Origin: Nematostella vectensis
Taxonomy: Eukaryota > Cnidaria > Anthozoa > Actiniaria > Edwardsiidae
Direction: 5' to 3'
NCBI RefSeq assembly: GCF_932526225.1
Contig: NC_064035.1
Span: 7,563,501-7,627,500 of the forward strand
Length of the DNA stretch: 64,000 nucleotides
A program made the position numbers and the translations under genes. Numbering within the stretch: position 1 is the first letter of the stretch; each line of letters starts with the position of its first letter. Below are positions 24,893 to 36,763 of this stretch, piece after piece. Below the pieces are notes generated by a model that was not told the origin of the DNA, did no database searches, and saw only the letters and a list, made by a program, of their open reading frames with translations.

Positions 24893-27800
24893 ATGCTTTG
24901 GTTTACAGGAAGCATTCCAGAAGCCATAATAGCTTCGAAACAGCGAAAGCTTCCCTTCGTTGTTTACATCGAAGGTGAGGAGAATGAATCATAAAATTTA
25001 TGATTTCTTAACTTATTAAGTATATTAAGCTTTCTGTAAGCTTACTCTTCCTACACTTTGCTTGTTGGACTGTCCCTTTGCCTATGTACTACGCACTCCC
25101 TGAGATTTCCCAATAAATGAATGTGACAAAAAAGCCTAGTTATCGCTATACCCGGCGTAATTAATCGATGAAACCGATAATCGATGAAAATCGATATTAA
25201 TCGAAATCAATCGATGCTAATCAATCGATTAATATTGGAAATCGATGGTTAATCGATGATCTGCAAATTTGTGACCTTTCATCGATTAGTAATCGATGAT
25301 GGTACCATGATCGATTAATATCGATTTTCATCGATTTTCATTAAATATGATCTGAATGATCGCAATTATTTCTTTAGTATACGTTCATTGTTAAAGGCTC
25401 TTAATGATACCGTTTTGAAATGGGCAGCACAGAGTTGTAAGCCTCTCTGATTATACAGATTATAATAGCAGAGATTAGCTGTAATGAAACATGTCGCTGG
25501 TCGACGGAACCTTGTGGATCCTTGAATAAAAGAATGAATGCCATTTATATTGTGTCTCCCTGCACACAAGCGTCGGAGTTCGAGCCGAGCTTGCGTGGCA
25601 AGATGAGTGAAGCGAGCGGCCTGCTATGATCTCTGTCGACAAAACGAGCAAAACATTAAAGAGCATTTCATCAAATCATAGCCCAACTAATGACTATCAA
25701 CAATCGCAACGACAGTCATTCAGTAAAGTATTTTTCGATACACGAACTCACATTATTAACATTTGTTGGCCCCGGAGAATGTTATGAAATAATAATGAAG
25801 CCAGGGTAGTCAATCGATGACAGCCGATGATAATCGATAAAATCGATGAAATTAAGGAATATCCTCCTATGACTATCGATTAATAATCAATTACCAATAT
25901 TAATCGATATTAATCAGCTGATTTCATCTATTAATACCAAATTTATCGATTGACCAACTGATGATCGATTTTCATCGATTAATTACGGCGGGCGCTATAT
26001 GACAATAAATTGCAACCTTTTCCTTAGACTGAAAATTGTCGCATCAAGTTATCATGGTATAAGTATTATTTAAGCCAGCCCTTTTCTCGTAGGCTCTGAT
26101 GAAGTTTCCATCGAAATGGGTGATGTCTGGTCAGAGTTACAGGTAAGTGTGATATACTGATGATTTGGGTGTATCCCTTAGGGCGCGCTTTTTTACTCAT
26201 GATTCCGGAATGATTAGAATAGAAAAAAACTGCATTCAGTTATACCACGTTCCAATTCCAGAATGTAGCAGAATGACTAGAATGCATTCTGAACATTCTC
26301 TACCAACCATTCCAATTCCAGAATGATGGGAAAAAAAACGCCCCCTTAGATATGGGGTTGAAATATAATGGTAAAACTTGATTTGACGATTTTTATCCCT
26401 GTGCAGAATGTATTGAGACTTGCATGTTATTTGAACAAATAGAGCACATATACTGTATGCTAACACAGAAGAGATGCACAAATACAGTAAACAGGGTACT
26501 GAAAGGAGGATGGGAAGGGGTGTCGGAAACCCGTATGCTGTCCACTTTTGTTCCACACCCTGGTCTTCCCAGTCACTGCTCTCCCTAAATCCTGTTCCTG
26601 AAAGCTATTACATACCCAGGGGGTTTCGACTGGAATGTCCACTATAATGAAGGAAAATTAAGAGCCTTCGCAGGCTAGGAGGAGCTCTAAATGTGTAAAT
26701 GAACCCCCCCTACCCTCAAAATTCTGGCTACTGGCCCAGAGGCTGGGAAGACCCCCTCTCCCCCACTTCACTCCACTAGAAGGTCTGCTCTCATGAAGGA
26801 AAATTGAGTACCACTCCTGCGAGCTAAGACAAGCTACTGTACACTATGATTTACTAAATGGGTAAATGAACACCTGCTCAGAATCCTGGCTACAGGCCTG
26901 TGTGATATGATATCCTGTTTCTGGTGAACAAGATCCCATTTTCCTGGCCTAAAGTACATAACGTACGCTGAACCCTGGTTGTGGTTTAGGTGTTTATCAT
27001 GATCCTGTTTATAAAGAAAGGTTGGAAGTTTGTAGAGGGGGAACTTTTAAGCTTCAGCTAGACGAGAGAGCAATGTTGAATAACTACATCTCTAGCAGAC
27101 ACATTGCTGTATGTTTTATGTCCTCAACAATATTTCCTTTTGAGGCTTCACCATGAAACATAGCAGAAACACTATTATGTAAGAATGTTTTAATAAATAC
27201 ATATAGCCTGAGTCGATTGAAGTGATATTCCTTCCATATAACATACTGTAACTATCTCTGTTGAAACACACCTATTTTCTCCTCCTTTTCTCCTATTTTC
27301 TCCTAGGTCAGCGAGTTGCTCTCACAGGACAAATGTATTGCAATAAAGTTGGCTAATGAGAGGTAAGATACTGCATGTGCAAGTATGTGCTCATTTTTTC
27401 CACAAAAGATAACTTCTCTCATGATCTCATATAGATAAATAACAAATAAAATGTTGGGAGCAATCACCCTCCCTGCGGCTGGAGTGCTGAATTACGAGAG
27501 TGCAGATACAACGTGGTTGAGTCGAAGGCATAGAATGTGCCTCAGACAGCTGCCATACGGCTTATTTCTGACCAGGGAACACAGCTTAGATTAAAATTGT
27601 TGTTTTTTCGTTGAGGGGGGAAAGCCAGGGAAAAACCCTCAGGGCAAAGGCAAGAACCAACTAACTCAAACCATGTTGGAACCAGGAATCCAGGAAAAGG
27701 AAAGGGCTATAAATCTGCTTAAATCTGCATAAATCATACGTAGGCCGTCGACCCATAAATAGCTAAAAAAATGAAAAGAAAATCTCCTCAGACCGCAAGA

Positions 27801-28802
27801 CACTGTTGGTAAGGTTTGCTTTAAGCTACAGTATGCTATGGAACATAGAGGTTCAGTACAAATGGTTGATATGTGCACCACCATTGATAGAAACTACATT
27901 TTTTCTTCTTTTTTTTTCTTTTAGCGAGCAGTGTGCACAGTTTTCACAGCTATGTATCCTTTGTTAATATGGATTTACTGTACTGTTCATGTACCATGGT
28001 TAGTGGCACCGGCTGGGGAGAGGAGGGTGGGGTAGTAAGGAGATGGGGAAATACAACTTGTGCTCAAGTATTGTCATGACCCTAAGCCTCCCCAAGAAAA
28101 TCATGCTCAGCTTACAGTAGAGTCATTACATGTTTATTTTGATCTGATTTAGCATTTCAGGGCTTTGCTGTGACATAAAAGGGAAAAAATGAAATTATTT
28201 ACATCTTGCCATTCAACATTCTATATCTATTACATATGAATAGTTTGATCCTTAACCAACTTAATAAAGATCCTGTGGTGTGCATACCGTCCCTTTTCAT
28301 TATTGGAGAAAATGGTATGCCTCTTGAAGTGCTGGGAGGCAGACTGACCTCTAGGGAGATCATCAGCAAAGCAACAGCTGCCTTTGAGGTATAGTGCACA
28401 TCATCATTATCCTGCGTCTTCAGCTGTCCTGTCCTGCACAACAGTCTTCTACACTTCTTGGTCCTGCACAGTAATCTAGTTCTCAAAGCCTGTGACACTT
28501 TGAGGTAGCAGCACTTTATACATATCATTGGTGGATGGCCACTTCAATGACTTTGCTCAATTGCAAAAACTGTCCTATGTCCTGTTATGTTGTAATGGTG
28601 TCTATTGTTTAGGTGTACCATTCTCAGTCTTCAAGTGGTCCTGTTCAAGTGAAGAGTGAAGATGGAAGCAGTGAGGGATCCTCACAATCAGCAGAACATG
28701 TAAGGAGACACAAGCATTTTAGTGCACAGGGCAATTATCTATTACAGCATATTATAATACTGTTATCATTACAATTATTATTATCATCTTCATCATTATT
28801 AT

Positions 28803-28866
<64 letters not shown>

Positions 28867-31800
28867 ATCATTATTACTGGATACACAAATGAAACATACC
28901 ATATGGACACAGTCAATGTTTTTTAGTTTTAGGGATGAAAAGATGTGGCGTGTTTTAATTCTTGACACAGGATCATTTCCTTCACTGAGATTGCTAAGAG
29001 TTTAATATAACATATTAACTGTAAATGGTTAAGTTTAATCCTTCTCTCTGGTACTTACAGTACCATGCTTAACATACCATACTTAATTTTTTTTAGGCAA
29101 GATCTCAAGTAAAGAGCGAACCTACAGCAGAGCAGTCATCTCAACCATCTAGGGTACTGTACATGTTTCAGCACTTTTTGTTTAAGGCAATTTTTCAGCA
29201 CAACACAGGCTCACATCGGATAGAGACAATGGGCTTTGCTTCACGGCGGCTGAACTATAAAATCCCTCTGGGCTAACACCCCTTTGGATCTTAAAACCTG
29301 ATAAGATCTAATAGCTCCTTTATTCAACAGTACTTAATAACAACAGGGTAGTTACTGTATCATGTCAAGAAAGATACTCAAGAAGTCTCTCAATTTAATG
29401 TACTGTACATACAAAGCCTGTATCACTAATTGATAAGAGCATTCCTTCACCAAAGAAGCATTCCAACACCAAAGAAGCTATATTTATTTTTGTTTAAATT
29501 ATTTTTCCATACAGGTGTATACTTTTCTTTCTGAAAAAAATATTAAGAATTTATCATTAATGTCTTTACTTTTAGGCTGACCCTTCATTAACCAATGAAA
29601 GTGTTTCAATCGAGGAAAGGGTTGAAAAGTGAGTCAATATTTTAATGTTGTCTGCATGTCTGGAGGACTTTTAATCAGCTTTTTACACCCTTACCCTTTA
29701 TTTGTTAGTGTGAGCAGCATACTAAAAGTCATGAGAAAACCTATTGGGTAACATCGCAAAGTCTGACTGTAAACATCTTCTTTTGTCAGCCATTTTGGAT
29801 TCTATTGTTATTTATGAGCACACCTACATGTACTGTATGTAGCCTCAGTGACAAAACAAACTTGTGATCCAATATGGCCAACAGTCATAGGGGGCGAACA
29901 TATGAAAATAGTCTGCAAAGGGATTTATTTTGGCTACGAAGCATGGTCTCTGTATACGAACTCCTTCAATTACTTTATAAAAGGAATCTTATAACTGGCA
30001 ATGCTGTACTTGCATGATATTTGTGTCGTGTTTGAGCTTCACAGGCTGTGCACTCATGAAAAAAATGTTCACCAAAAGGATATAAGTAAACTTTTTTAGG
30101 TTTCACTTCTAATTTCTAATTCCTTTTAATTGATATTAGTATTGTTAATATTAGTATATTAGTTAGTATTGACATATTAACCTACTTTTTTCTCATTAAC
30201 TCATTGGTGCCTGGCTATTTTTAGCAGAATTACAAAAAAAAACAGAGACTGAAAACGGATACCTTCCCCTACCCGTTAAAGTGAAATGCTATTGTTCCTA
30301 GTCATCTTTCCAAGTTAACTGCCTTTTTTTTATATAATCTATATTAATTTATAATATAGGAAAGGGATAAAGGAATGTACTCCCTCGTACAGTTTCCGGT
30401 ATGTTTGTGTAGCTAACAGCGTGTTATTCTGCCTCATGTGACGAAGGGCCAGACGACTCATTGAACAAAAGAGAAAAGAAAAGGCTGAGAGGGAAAAACA
30501 GGTATATCGCTTGTTGTATTTTGTATAGATCGATGAGCTCTTTGCAAGTTTGACACATCCAAAATAGTAAATCTCAGTTCGCCCTGATCAATCTAAAAAT
30601 TATTAGATTTAAAGCGGCATTGTTTACTTCCGGTCGATTACGCAACAATCTCCGATGATTTTTAACGGAAAACGCGAAAAATATTTCAAAATTGTAAAAG
30701 CAGTGTGTCTATTGGAAGTTTCTTTGAGGATGTGACCTGTAATTTAGAGCGGATGGCCTGTTAAATAGCGCGGATTCTAATAGATTATTTTGTCTCTTAA
30801 CGGTTGAGGTTTTCGTCGGCCCTCCGGAAGAAAAAACTGGTGCGATTGCCGCTTTTATATCTATCGTCCTACTCCCTTCTCTAGAAAACTCGGATGAGAA
30901 TCAATCTTTTGAAATGACTGCATAATACTGACGATTTTTAGTATGATTTTGGTGCTGACAAATATTGGACTTTCCCCTTTCTCTGAACCCAGGAACAAAT
31001 AGAAAAAGAGGCAAAAAGGCGTGAAGAAGGCCAGCAACTGGTAAACGCTAAACGGCAAATCGAGGAGAGAAAGCAGCAAGAACTTGTGAACCAGATAAGA
31101 GAAGATCGTGCGAAAGAGCGAGCAGCGCGTGAAGCCGTCAGACAGCAAATAGCGCGAGACAAGGCCGAGAGGGAAGCCCAGAAACAGGCGGAGCTGAAGG
31201 AGAGACAGCAAGCCCAAGACACATCTGCTTCTACGACTGCAGCGTCAACATATACAGGGGGAGGCAGCTAGTAAGTGCTTTATTTTTGGTTTGGAGGAGG
31301 GGGGAGAACTAGCTAGCGCTCTATCCTAAGGAAGGAAGGGGTTTCGAGAAGAGTGAGAGTAACGCAACTAGTCAGTGCTCTATCCTAAGGACCGAGGGGG
31401 AGGGGGTGCAACTAGTCAGTGCTCTATCCTTAGCCCTGGGTGGGTGGGAGGGGGGAGAATTAGTAAGTTCTTTATCGTAAAAACGGGGTACAGTGCCTTT
31501 TTTAAGGTAATTGATGTCAGTGATTCTCAATAACTTCAAATGCTTTACTGGTTGATTGCTGTGAGTTTTCATAACATAAAGGCTTTTTCAAAATCTGATC
31601 TTACATGTGAGTAATGCGATCTAAGAGGTTTTCTCAGACAATTGCCATACGAAAATACAACTTTTTTTTTTATGAAAAGACGTTTTGTCTTAGTTAATTA
31701 GCAGCAAAACGTTTATGGCGATAGCGGAGATGAGATTAAGGATAGTCTAAGGATTGACCCAAAGTGTCAGGTGGAAATAATCCACCAATAAGATCTTGTC

Positions 31801-34800
31801 GTTTGACAGGCTTAGCCAATTAGAGTGTGTAGCGCTCCGCCAATCGCATCGAAGCTCTTTATCTCTTGAGTGCAGGCTGAATTACTTGTATTCTTTGGAA
31901 AGGATTTGTGTCACACAGGTGTTGTCACCTGTGTAAGTTCACTATCAGTTTCTTCCCTCATAAATATCACTCACCAAGGCGCAAGTTCACTATCAGTTTC
32001 TTCCCTCATAAATATCACTCACCAAGGCGCAAGTTCACTATCAGTTTCTTCCCTCATAAATATCACTCACCAAGGCGCAAGTTCACTATCAGTTTCTTCC
32101 CTCATAAATATCACTCACCAAGGCGCAAGTTCACTATCAGTTTCTTCCCTCATAAATATCACTCACCAAGGCGCAAGTTCACTATCAGTTTCTTCCCTCA
32201 TAAATATCACTCACCAAGGCGCAACGTTATTTGACTACTGATGCAGAAGGGATGAGAGTCTCGCTAACGATGAGTAACGCAAGCCACCCTTGTTACAGTC
32301 ACTTGGCAAGCACAATCAGCCGCGAATCGCTCTCGCTCTCTGTTTTCCTCGTTCTGATAGTGCTACATATTGCATCCATGATAACAGCGACTATCTGGAA
32401 CTGTCTCATCGTGGTGTCTGTGTGTGTATCTCGCGCGCTTAACACGCCCTCCATGCTACTCCTAGCTAACGTCTCGCTCTCTGACCTGGCCATTGGTACC
32501 ATCGCTCATCCTGTCTTCATCTCCTGGCTTTTCCTGGACCGCTTTAGTCGCGACCGAGAGGTCATCTTCTGTCGGCTCACTTTTGTCTGCGGCTTTCTCA
32601 ATATTTTCCTCGGTAGCGTGTCGCTGTTGAGCTTGACTTGTCTGAGTGCGGACCGCTATTTGGCCTTGTACTTACATCTCCGCTACCAAGTGGTTGTTAC
32701 AGCCCACCGTACGGTGATCACTTGCCTTGTAGTGTGGCTCAGCGCCGCGCTGTTGGCCATCCTATGGAGCGTAGCTCCTCAGAGTGCGTTCTTCGCGATA
32801 GGGAGTCTTTATGTGGTGGCTTGTTTCACGGTGTTTTTCTTTAGCTACTGTAAGATCTACTTGGTTTTGGCGCGACATATGAGGCAGTTGCTTGGAGAGC
32901 GCCACCCTCGCGGACCGCGCCGGCGTTTTGCTCTAGACATCCCTCGGTATAAGCGCTCTGTTATTGGGTCCTTGTACGCGTATGGGGCTTTTGTCTTGTG
33001 CTGGCTCCCGTGTCTAATAGCAATGGTCATTTCTGTATTACACGATCAAGGTCACCATGTTCCCGTGTACGTAGTATTAGGCGTCAGTATAGCCATGTTC
33101 AATTCGTCTATCAACCCTGCTCTATTTTGCTGGAGAATTGGAGATGTCCGTGCGGCCGTGATGAAGGCTCTTAGGGGAATTATAAGGCGAAGACAGGAAT
33201 TCGAGCCTCACAAATCGAGAACTTCCCAAGAGCACCTCCGCATGCATGAGATACCGCACACAATACGCGTTGAAGACAAATCTGCCAATGATCACAATAT
33301 TTTACTAAATTGATCTACAGTAAATGAACGATACAAACATTTACCTTTCCAGGAAGTCAGACGGTGAAGGGAACTACAAATATCCATTATCAAGGCTCTT
33401 TGAAGCAAACTTGGCTGCTTCAGTTATTTGTTTAACTGTTCAAATAAACTGTTGCGAGTTTTTCATCTTTGTCAAGAAAATGGCAGATGTAAAATTTAAT
33501 TCGCGAGCTTTTAAGATTATATTAAGTACCTATTTACTTTTTAAATAACACATGCAAATTTTTTAACTAATTTTTTATGGACTGTTGTTTTTGCATATGC
33601 TTTAATAGAATATTCAACATGCGAGATTGCTAGTTGCTTAATATGCGAGTATCAGCCTTTATACTCTATCAACCTAATTTAAGAATAATATTTCCAGCTT
33701 TACAATGCGACAAAAATAAGAACGGCCTAGCTTTAACTGAAAATTAGACGTTCTTATAAAAAAGAGTGTTTCCCTCTTAAGGATTTGTACTGTTGGTGTT
33801 TCAATTTTTTTTTTTATTTCTGTATTTTTTTTGTCTACATCTGACGATTTTAAATTAAAAACGACACCCAGAGCCGAAATTTTTCGCCTTTTACATGATC
33901 TACCAAATTGATCTCCCATTATTTCCTTTTTATTTAAAAACACCTTTTTAGAGAACAACTTTATAACTTTATAACATGAATAATACGACCATAAGAAACT
34001 ATAAATATATTTCTAATGCAGAAAAAAATATTTATAAATCTTACTGATTTTTTTAATGATTAATAATAATATATTGTTTCGGATCGCTGGAATTTAATTT
34101 TCACCTTTATTCTACCGAATAATTAATACCTAAAAACATGTTTCGGTCGTTAAATTGACGTTATTTTTATATAGGTGTATAACTTTTATACCATGTTTTC
34201 GTTATTGACTTTACAGCTCGAACGTGCGCCTGCAGTTCCGCCTTCCAGATGGCAGCGGCATCACCCACCTGTTCCCAGCTGACGCTCTTCTTTCGACTGC
34301 ACACCAATATGTTGTTTCGGTGGGTAATGTATGACAAAAAAGGGTTTACTAAGCCCCCCTCCCCCTATGTTTGAGGGAGAGGGGCCTCCGGGAAGACAGT
34401 CGGGACTTGCCAAAAAAAAAAATTCGATACGTTTCCAAAAATGCGAAGCTCTTCTTTCGACTGCACACCAATATGTTGTTTCGGTGGGTAATGTATGACA
34501 AAAAAGGGTTTACTAAGCCCCCCTCCCCCTATGTTTGAGGGAGAGGGGCCTCCGGAAAGACAGACGAGACTTGCCAAAAAAAAAAATTCGATACGTTTCC
34601 AAAAATGCGAAGCTGAATACGTGACTCTGTGACTTCTTTTATGTGTTACTTGTCTTTGGTTACATCGTCCTAGAAAGAAGTCGGGATTTGCGCAATAATG
34701 GCGGCTTTCTGCTCTGCAAATGAAACAACTGTGTACTCCGGAAGGTCTATAGGTTAATCATTTTCATGTTCAATAGCACACGGGATCGAGACTGCCGTCT

Positions 34801-36763
34801 GTTGCCATGTCAACAACCTACCCTCGACGTCAGTTCACTGATGACGACATGCAGCGATCGCTCACGGACCTTGGACTGGCGCCGAGCGCTACCATCATCG
34901 TGTCATCTGTAAGCGAGTATTGCTGACACGACCCATGACCTTGGCCCCCGACATTGACCACGATCCCTCCCCCCCCTCCCCCCTCCCTCCCTCCCCCCCT
35001 CCCTCCCTCCCTCCCCTCCCTCCCTCCGTCCCTCCCTCCCTCCCTCCCTCCCTCCGTCCCTCCCTCCCTCCCTCCCTCCCTCCCTCCCTCCCTCCCTCCC
35101 TCCCTCCCTCCCTCCCTCCCTCCCTCCCTCCCTCCGTCCCTCCCTCCCGCCCAAAAAAAATAATAATAAATAAAAAATCCTCTCCTCTCTCAATGGTTTA
35201 CAGGCTAACAAACGTTAGCCGCCGTGCTTCCTTCCTTCTTTTGACTATGCCTTTTGAATATTTGTCGGATGCCAGCACAAAGACTTTTAAACACGGGGTT
35301 CCGCTATAAAAGGGAAAGCTCCTCCCACCCCCAGGCTCAAGAACAATCAGTTATCAATCAGCCGTCAATGCGTCAACATGTCATGACAATTGTTCTGAGC
35401 GCTTAATTCAAATTTTATATTCTAAACCAAATTAAATATCATTCCTATACTTGTCGACCTAAAATGTTCTTATTTATAGTAAAATAATGCTATACCAAGC
35501 TGTGCGCCATCTTAAATACGAGCATTTTCATCACAGCAAAATAGTTTTATGCCAAGAGATAAGTAATTTTACAGGAGACTTATAATTTGAGACTGCTAGC
35601 GTGGCATTGTTATGATTATAATTGCAAATTAGAGCCCGGTGGTGGGAGGAGCTTTCCCTTTTATAGCGGAACCTCGTGTTTAAATATTAAATAAAACAGA
35701 ACAGAAATTTTCAAGCATGTAGGATCGTCAGTAATTACGCTCTCTGTTTTTGTAGGCCAAGGCAAGCTCGTCTGAGGTGGATTCAGCCGGGTTATTTGGA
35801 TGGCTTCTAGCGCCATTTATCGCCATCTTCACCTTCATCAGCGCTTTCCTATTTGGCAGCCCTGCCATGCAGCGTGGGTCGTACGGCGCTTCCAGTTCGC
35901 GGGAAAGAGAGGACATCCCACCTGAGCAATCCAAACCGGACAGGTACTTATACCTTACTTACCACCCCTTAAGCCCGGCGCACACGGTTAAAAAAAATTC
36001 ACTTTACGCACTGCCTAGCGAGGCCAGAAACTCACAGTGTGCGGACGTCGATCGAACGAAATTACGTCTCGCAAGCAACTGAGGCAAAATTATCTCCTGC
36101 TTGAACTTCGAGTTTCTGGCCTCGCGAGGCAGTGAACAAAGTGCACGCGTGAAACTTTCCTTACCAGCGCTCTACAAAGACTTTAAAAAGAACGGCTATA
36201 TTAAGTAGTAGTATCAGCAGAAGCTTTATTTTAAAGAAATAGCATTATCAATAGCAGCTATTTTAAGAAGGACTTTTAAGAACCCTTACTTGTGGCCCTC
36301 CGAAAAATAAATAAATCAAATTACAATAATTGTAATAAGTAATACCAATAAAGATAATATTTATTGGGATATTGATGAACAAATCCTCCCAGTCCTAGGA
36401 TACTACCATACATACTAAATACATCAGAATACTACCCTCAACACTTAGGGCGCGTTTTTTTACTCGTGATTCCGGAATGAGAATGATTAGAGTAGACAAA
36501 GCGCGCGTTCGTTTATCCAGCGTCCCAATTCCTGAATGGAATAAAGGCCAACCATTCCCATTCCAGAATTATAGGGGGGGGGGGGACGCGCCCTTAGTTT
36601 AATATCATCTTGTTTTACTCTAAGAACCGAGGTGCGGCGACGTGCGACTAGCCCACGTGGCTCGAACCAGTCATCGGACGGGAATATCCACCGCTTGCAG
36701 AACTTTCGAGACGATGAGGATGACCAAAACACATGGAATGGCAACTCGACTCAGCAGATGTGA
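24893..36763 (+). CDS. UBXN4: UBXN4 (erasin)-like ER-associated degradation factor
   Basis: UBX-domain protein 4 links the p97/VCP ATPase to the ER membrane in ER-associated degradation. Exons are 24893-24974, 26093-26142, 27307-27362, 27925-27953, 28270-28388, 28613-28699, 29097-29153, 29576-29628, 30447-30501, 30993-31270, 34217-34319, 34777-34908, 35756-35943 and 36625-36763; every junction is in phase and the product is 475 residues. Order of parts: N-terminal thioredoxin-like segment (MLWFTGSIPEAI, QLYPVVCIPS), a low-complexity serine-rich part, a charged coiled coil (exons 9-10), the UBX domain (VRLQFRLPDGS to DLGLAPSATIIV), a hydrophobic hairpin (LFGWLLAPFIAIFTFISAFL) and the C-terminal NTWNGNSTQQM, which is nearly identical to the vertebrate end. 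Intron 10 hosts an entire GPCR gene. A possible poly(A) signal, AATAAA, lies near 36809. Confidence 0.95.
25148..25998. mobile_element. Foldback element with ATCGAT arrays at both ends
   Basis: In UBXN4-like intron 1. The left end has GGCGTAATTAATCGATGAAA; the right end has the inverse TTTTCATCGATTAATTACGG, both next to a CGCTATA word. Each terminal arm, about 200 bp, is a dense array of ATCGAT, TCGATTAA and related words, and the middle 400 bp is ordinary sequence. No coding capacity is seen. Confidence 0.65.
26178..26348. mobile_element. MITE family with AGGGCGCG ends, copy 2
   Basis: Starts TTAGGGCGCGCTTTTTTA and ends AAAAAAAACGCCCCCTTA, with the internal words GATTCCGGAATGA and CCATTCCAATTCCAGAATGA shared with the copies at 18181 and 36445. 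It lies in UBXN4-like intron 2. TTA on both sides is a possible target duplication. Confidence 0.72.
28806..28867. repeat. (TTG)n microsatellite
   Basis: About 20 uninterrupted TTG triplets in UBXN4-like intron 6, flanked by ATT/ATC-rich triplets. Open frames here translate as leucine or asparagine runs and are not genes. Confidence 0.95.
31935..32222. repeat. Six exact-looking 48-bp tandem repeats before the GPCR
   Basis: Six head-to-tail copies of a 48-bp unit that begins AAGTTCACTATCAGTTTCTT and ends CAAGGCGC. By eye the copies are identical, implying recent expansion or homogenisation. The array ends 29 bp before the first in-frame ATG of the GPCR, so it occupies that gene's probable 5' UTR or core promoter. 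It is open in two plus frames because 48 is divisible by three, but the translated 16-residue repeat has no domain. Confidence 0.93.
32252..33313 (+). CDS. Intronless class A (rhodopsin-like) GPCR, nested in UBXN4 intron 10
   Basis: Seven-transmembrane receptor of 353 residues from the ATG at 32252 (a second ATG at 32270 gives MSNASHP with an N-glycosylation site). Family marks in order: TM1 with WNCLIVV; TM2 with LANVSLSDLAIG; TM3 ending in SADRYLALYL (intact DRY); TM6 with FVLCWLPCLI; TM7 with NSSINPALFCW (NPxxF form of NPxxY). The short N-terminus and the DRYLAL/LRY context recall adenosine- or melanocortin-like branches, but ligand and G protein cannot be read from sequence. The C-tail is charged, with serines and threonines. 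It lies entirely in intron 10 of the UBXN4-like gene, same strand, behind a 48-bp repeat array. Confidence 0.92.
   Translation: MRVSLTMSNASHPCYSHLASTISRESLSLSVFLVLIVLHIASMITATIWNCLIVVSVCVSRALNTPSMLLLANVSLSDLAIGTIAHPVFISWLFLDRFSRDREVIFCRLTFVCGFLNIFLGSVSLLSLTCLSADRYLALYLHLRYQVVVTAHRTVITCLVVWLSAALLAILWSVAPQSAFFAIGSLYVVACFTVFFFSYCKIYLVLARHMRQLLGERHPRGPRRRFALDIPRYKRSVIGSLYAYGAFVLCWLPCLIAMVISVLHDQGHHVPVYVVLGVSIAMFNSSINPALFCWRIGDVRAAVMKALRGIIRRRQEFEPHKSRTSQEHLRMHEIPHTIRVEDKSANDHNILLN
34284..34611. repeat. Tandem 164-bp duplication spanning the UBXN4 exon 11 donor
   Basis: Two nearly identical units, 34284-34447 and 34448-34611. Each starts GCTCTTCTTTCGACTGCACA, so the first holds the last 36 bases of exon 11 and its splice donor, and the second is a full extra copy of both. 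The extra copy lies in intron 11 and has no acceptor of its own in the duplicated part. Confidence 0.9.
34966..35153. repeat. (CCCT)n microsatellite, about 190 bp
   Basis: Nearly pure CCCT repeat on the plus strand with a few CCGT interruptions, in UBXN4-like intron 12. It is strongly polypurine on the minus strand, a composition able to form triplex DNA. Proline/serine and arginine/glycine open frames across it are artefacts. Confidence 0.95.
35291..35679. mobile_element. piggyBac-like MITE with TTAA target duplication
   Basis: Inverted ends of about 40 bp: the left starts ACACGGGGTTCCGCTATAAA and continues AGGGAAAGCTCCTCCCACC; the right is the inverse with one or two changes. TTAA stands immediately outside both ends (35287-35290 and 35680-35683). 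TTAA duplication is the hallmark of piggyBac-type transposition. The 389-bp element has no coding capacity and lies in UBXN4-like intron 12. Confidence 0.85.
36445..36596. mobile_element. MITE family with AGGGCGCG ends, copy 3
   Basis: Starts TTAGGGCGCGTTTTTTTA and ends ACGCGCCCTTA in UBXN4-like intron 13, with the internal GATTCCGGAATGAGAATGAT. It is the shortest of the three copies and has a run of G near its right end. TTA flanks both sides. Confidence 0.75.

Noticed and set aside
28613..29005. Leucine-rich open frame
   Set aside because: Its first part is UBXN4 exon 6; the rest is intron reading through a TTG microsatellite.
31935..32222. Possible CRISPR array
   Set aside because: The units are contiguous without unique spacers, and the genome is eukaryotic; it is a simple tandem repeat.
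31870..32241. Open frame with six 16-residue repeats (SSLSVSSLINITHQGA)
   Set aside because: Tandem 48-bp DNA repeat kept open by period; it ends at a stop before the GPCR and is in a different frame. Possible as an upstream ORF but not supportable as a gene.
34903..35309. Proline/serine-rich and glycine/arginine-rich open frames
   Set aside because: Translations of the CCCT microsatellite in a UBXN4 intron.
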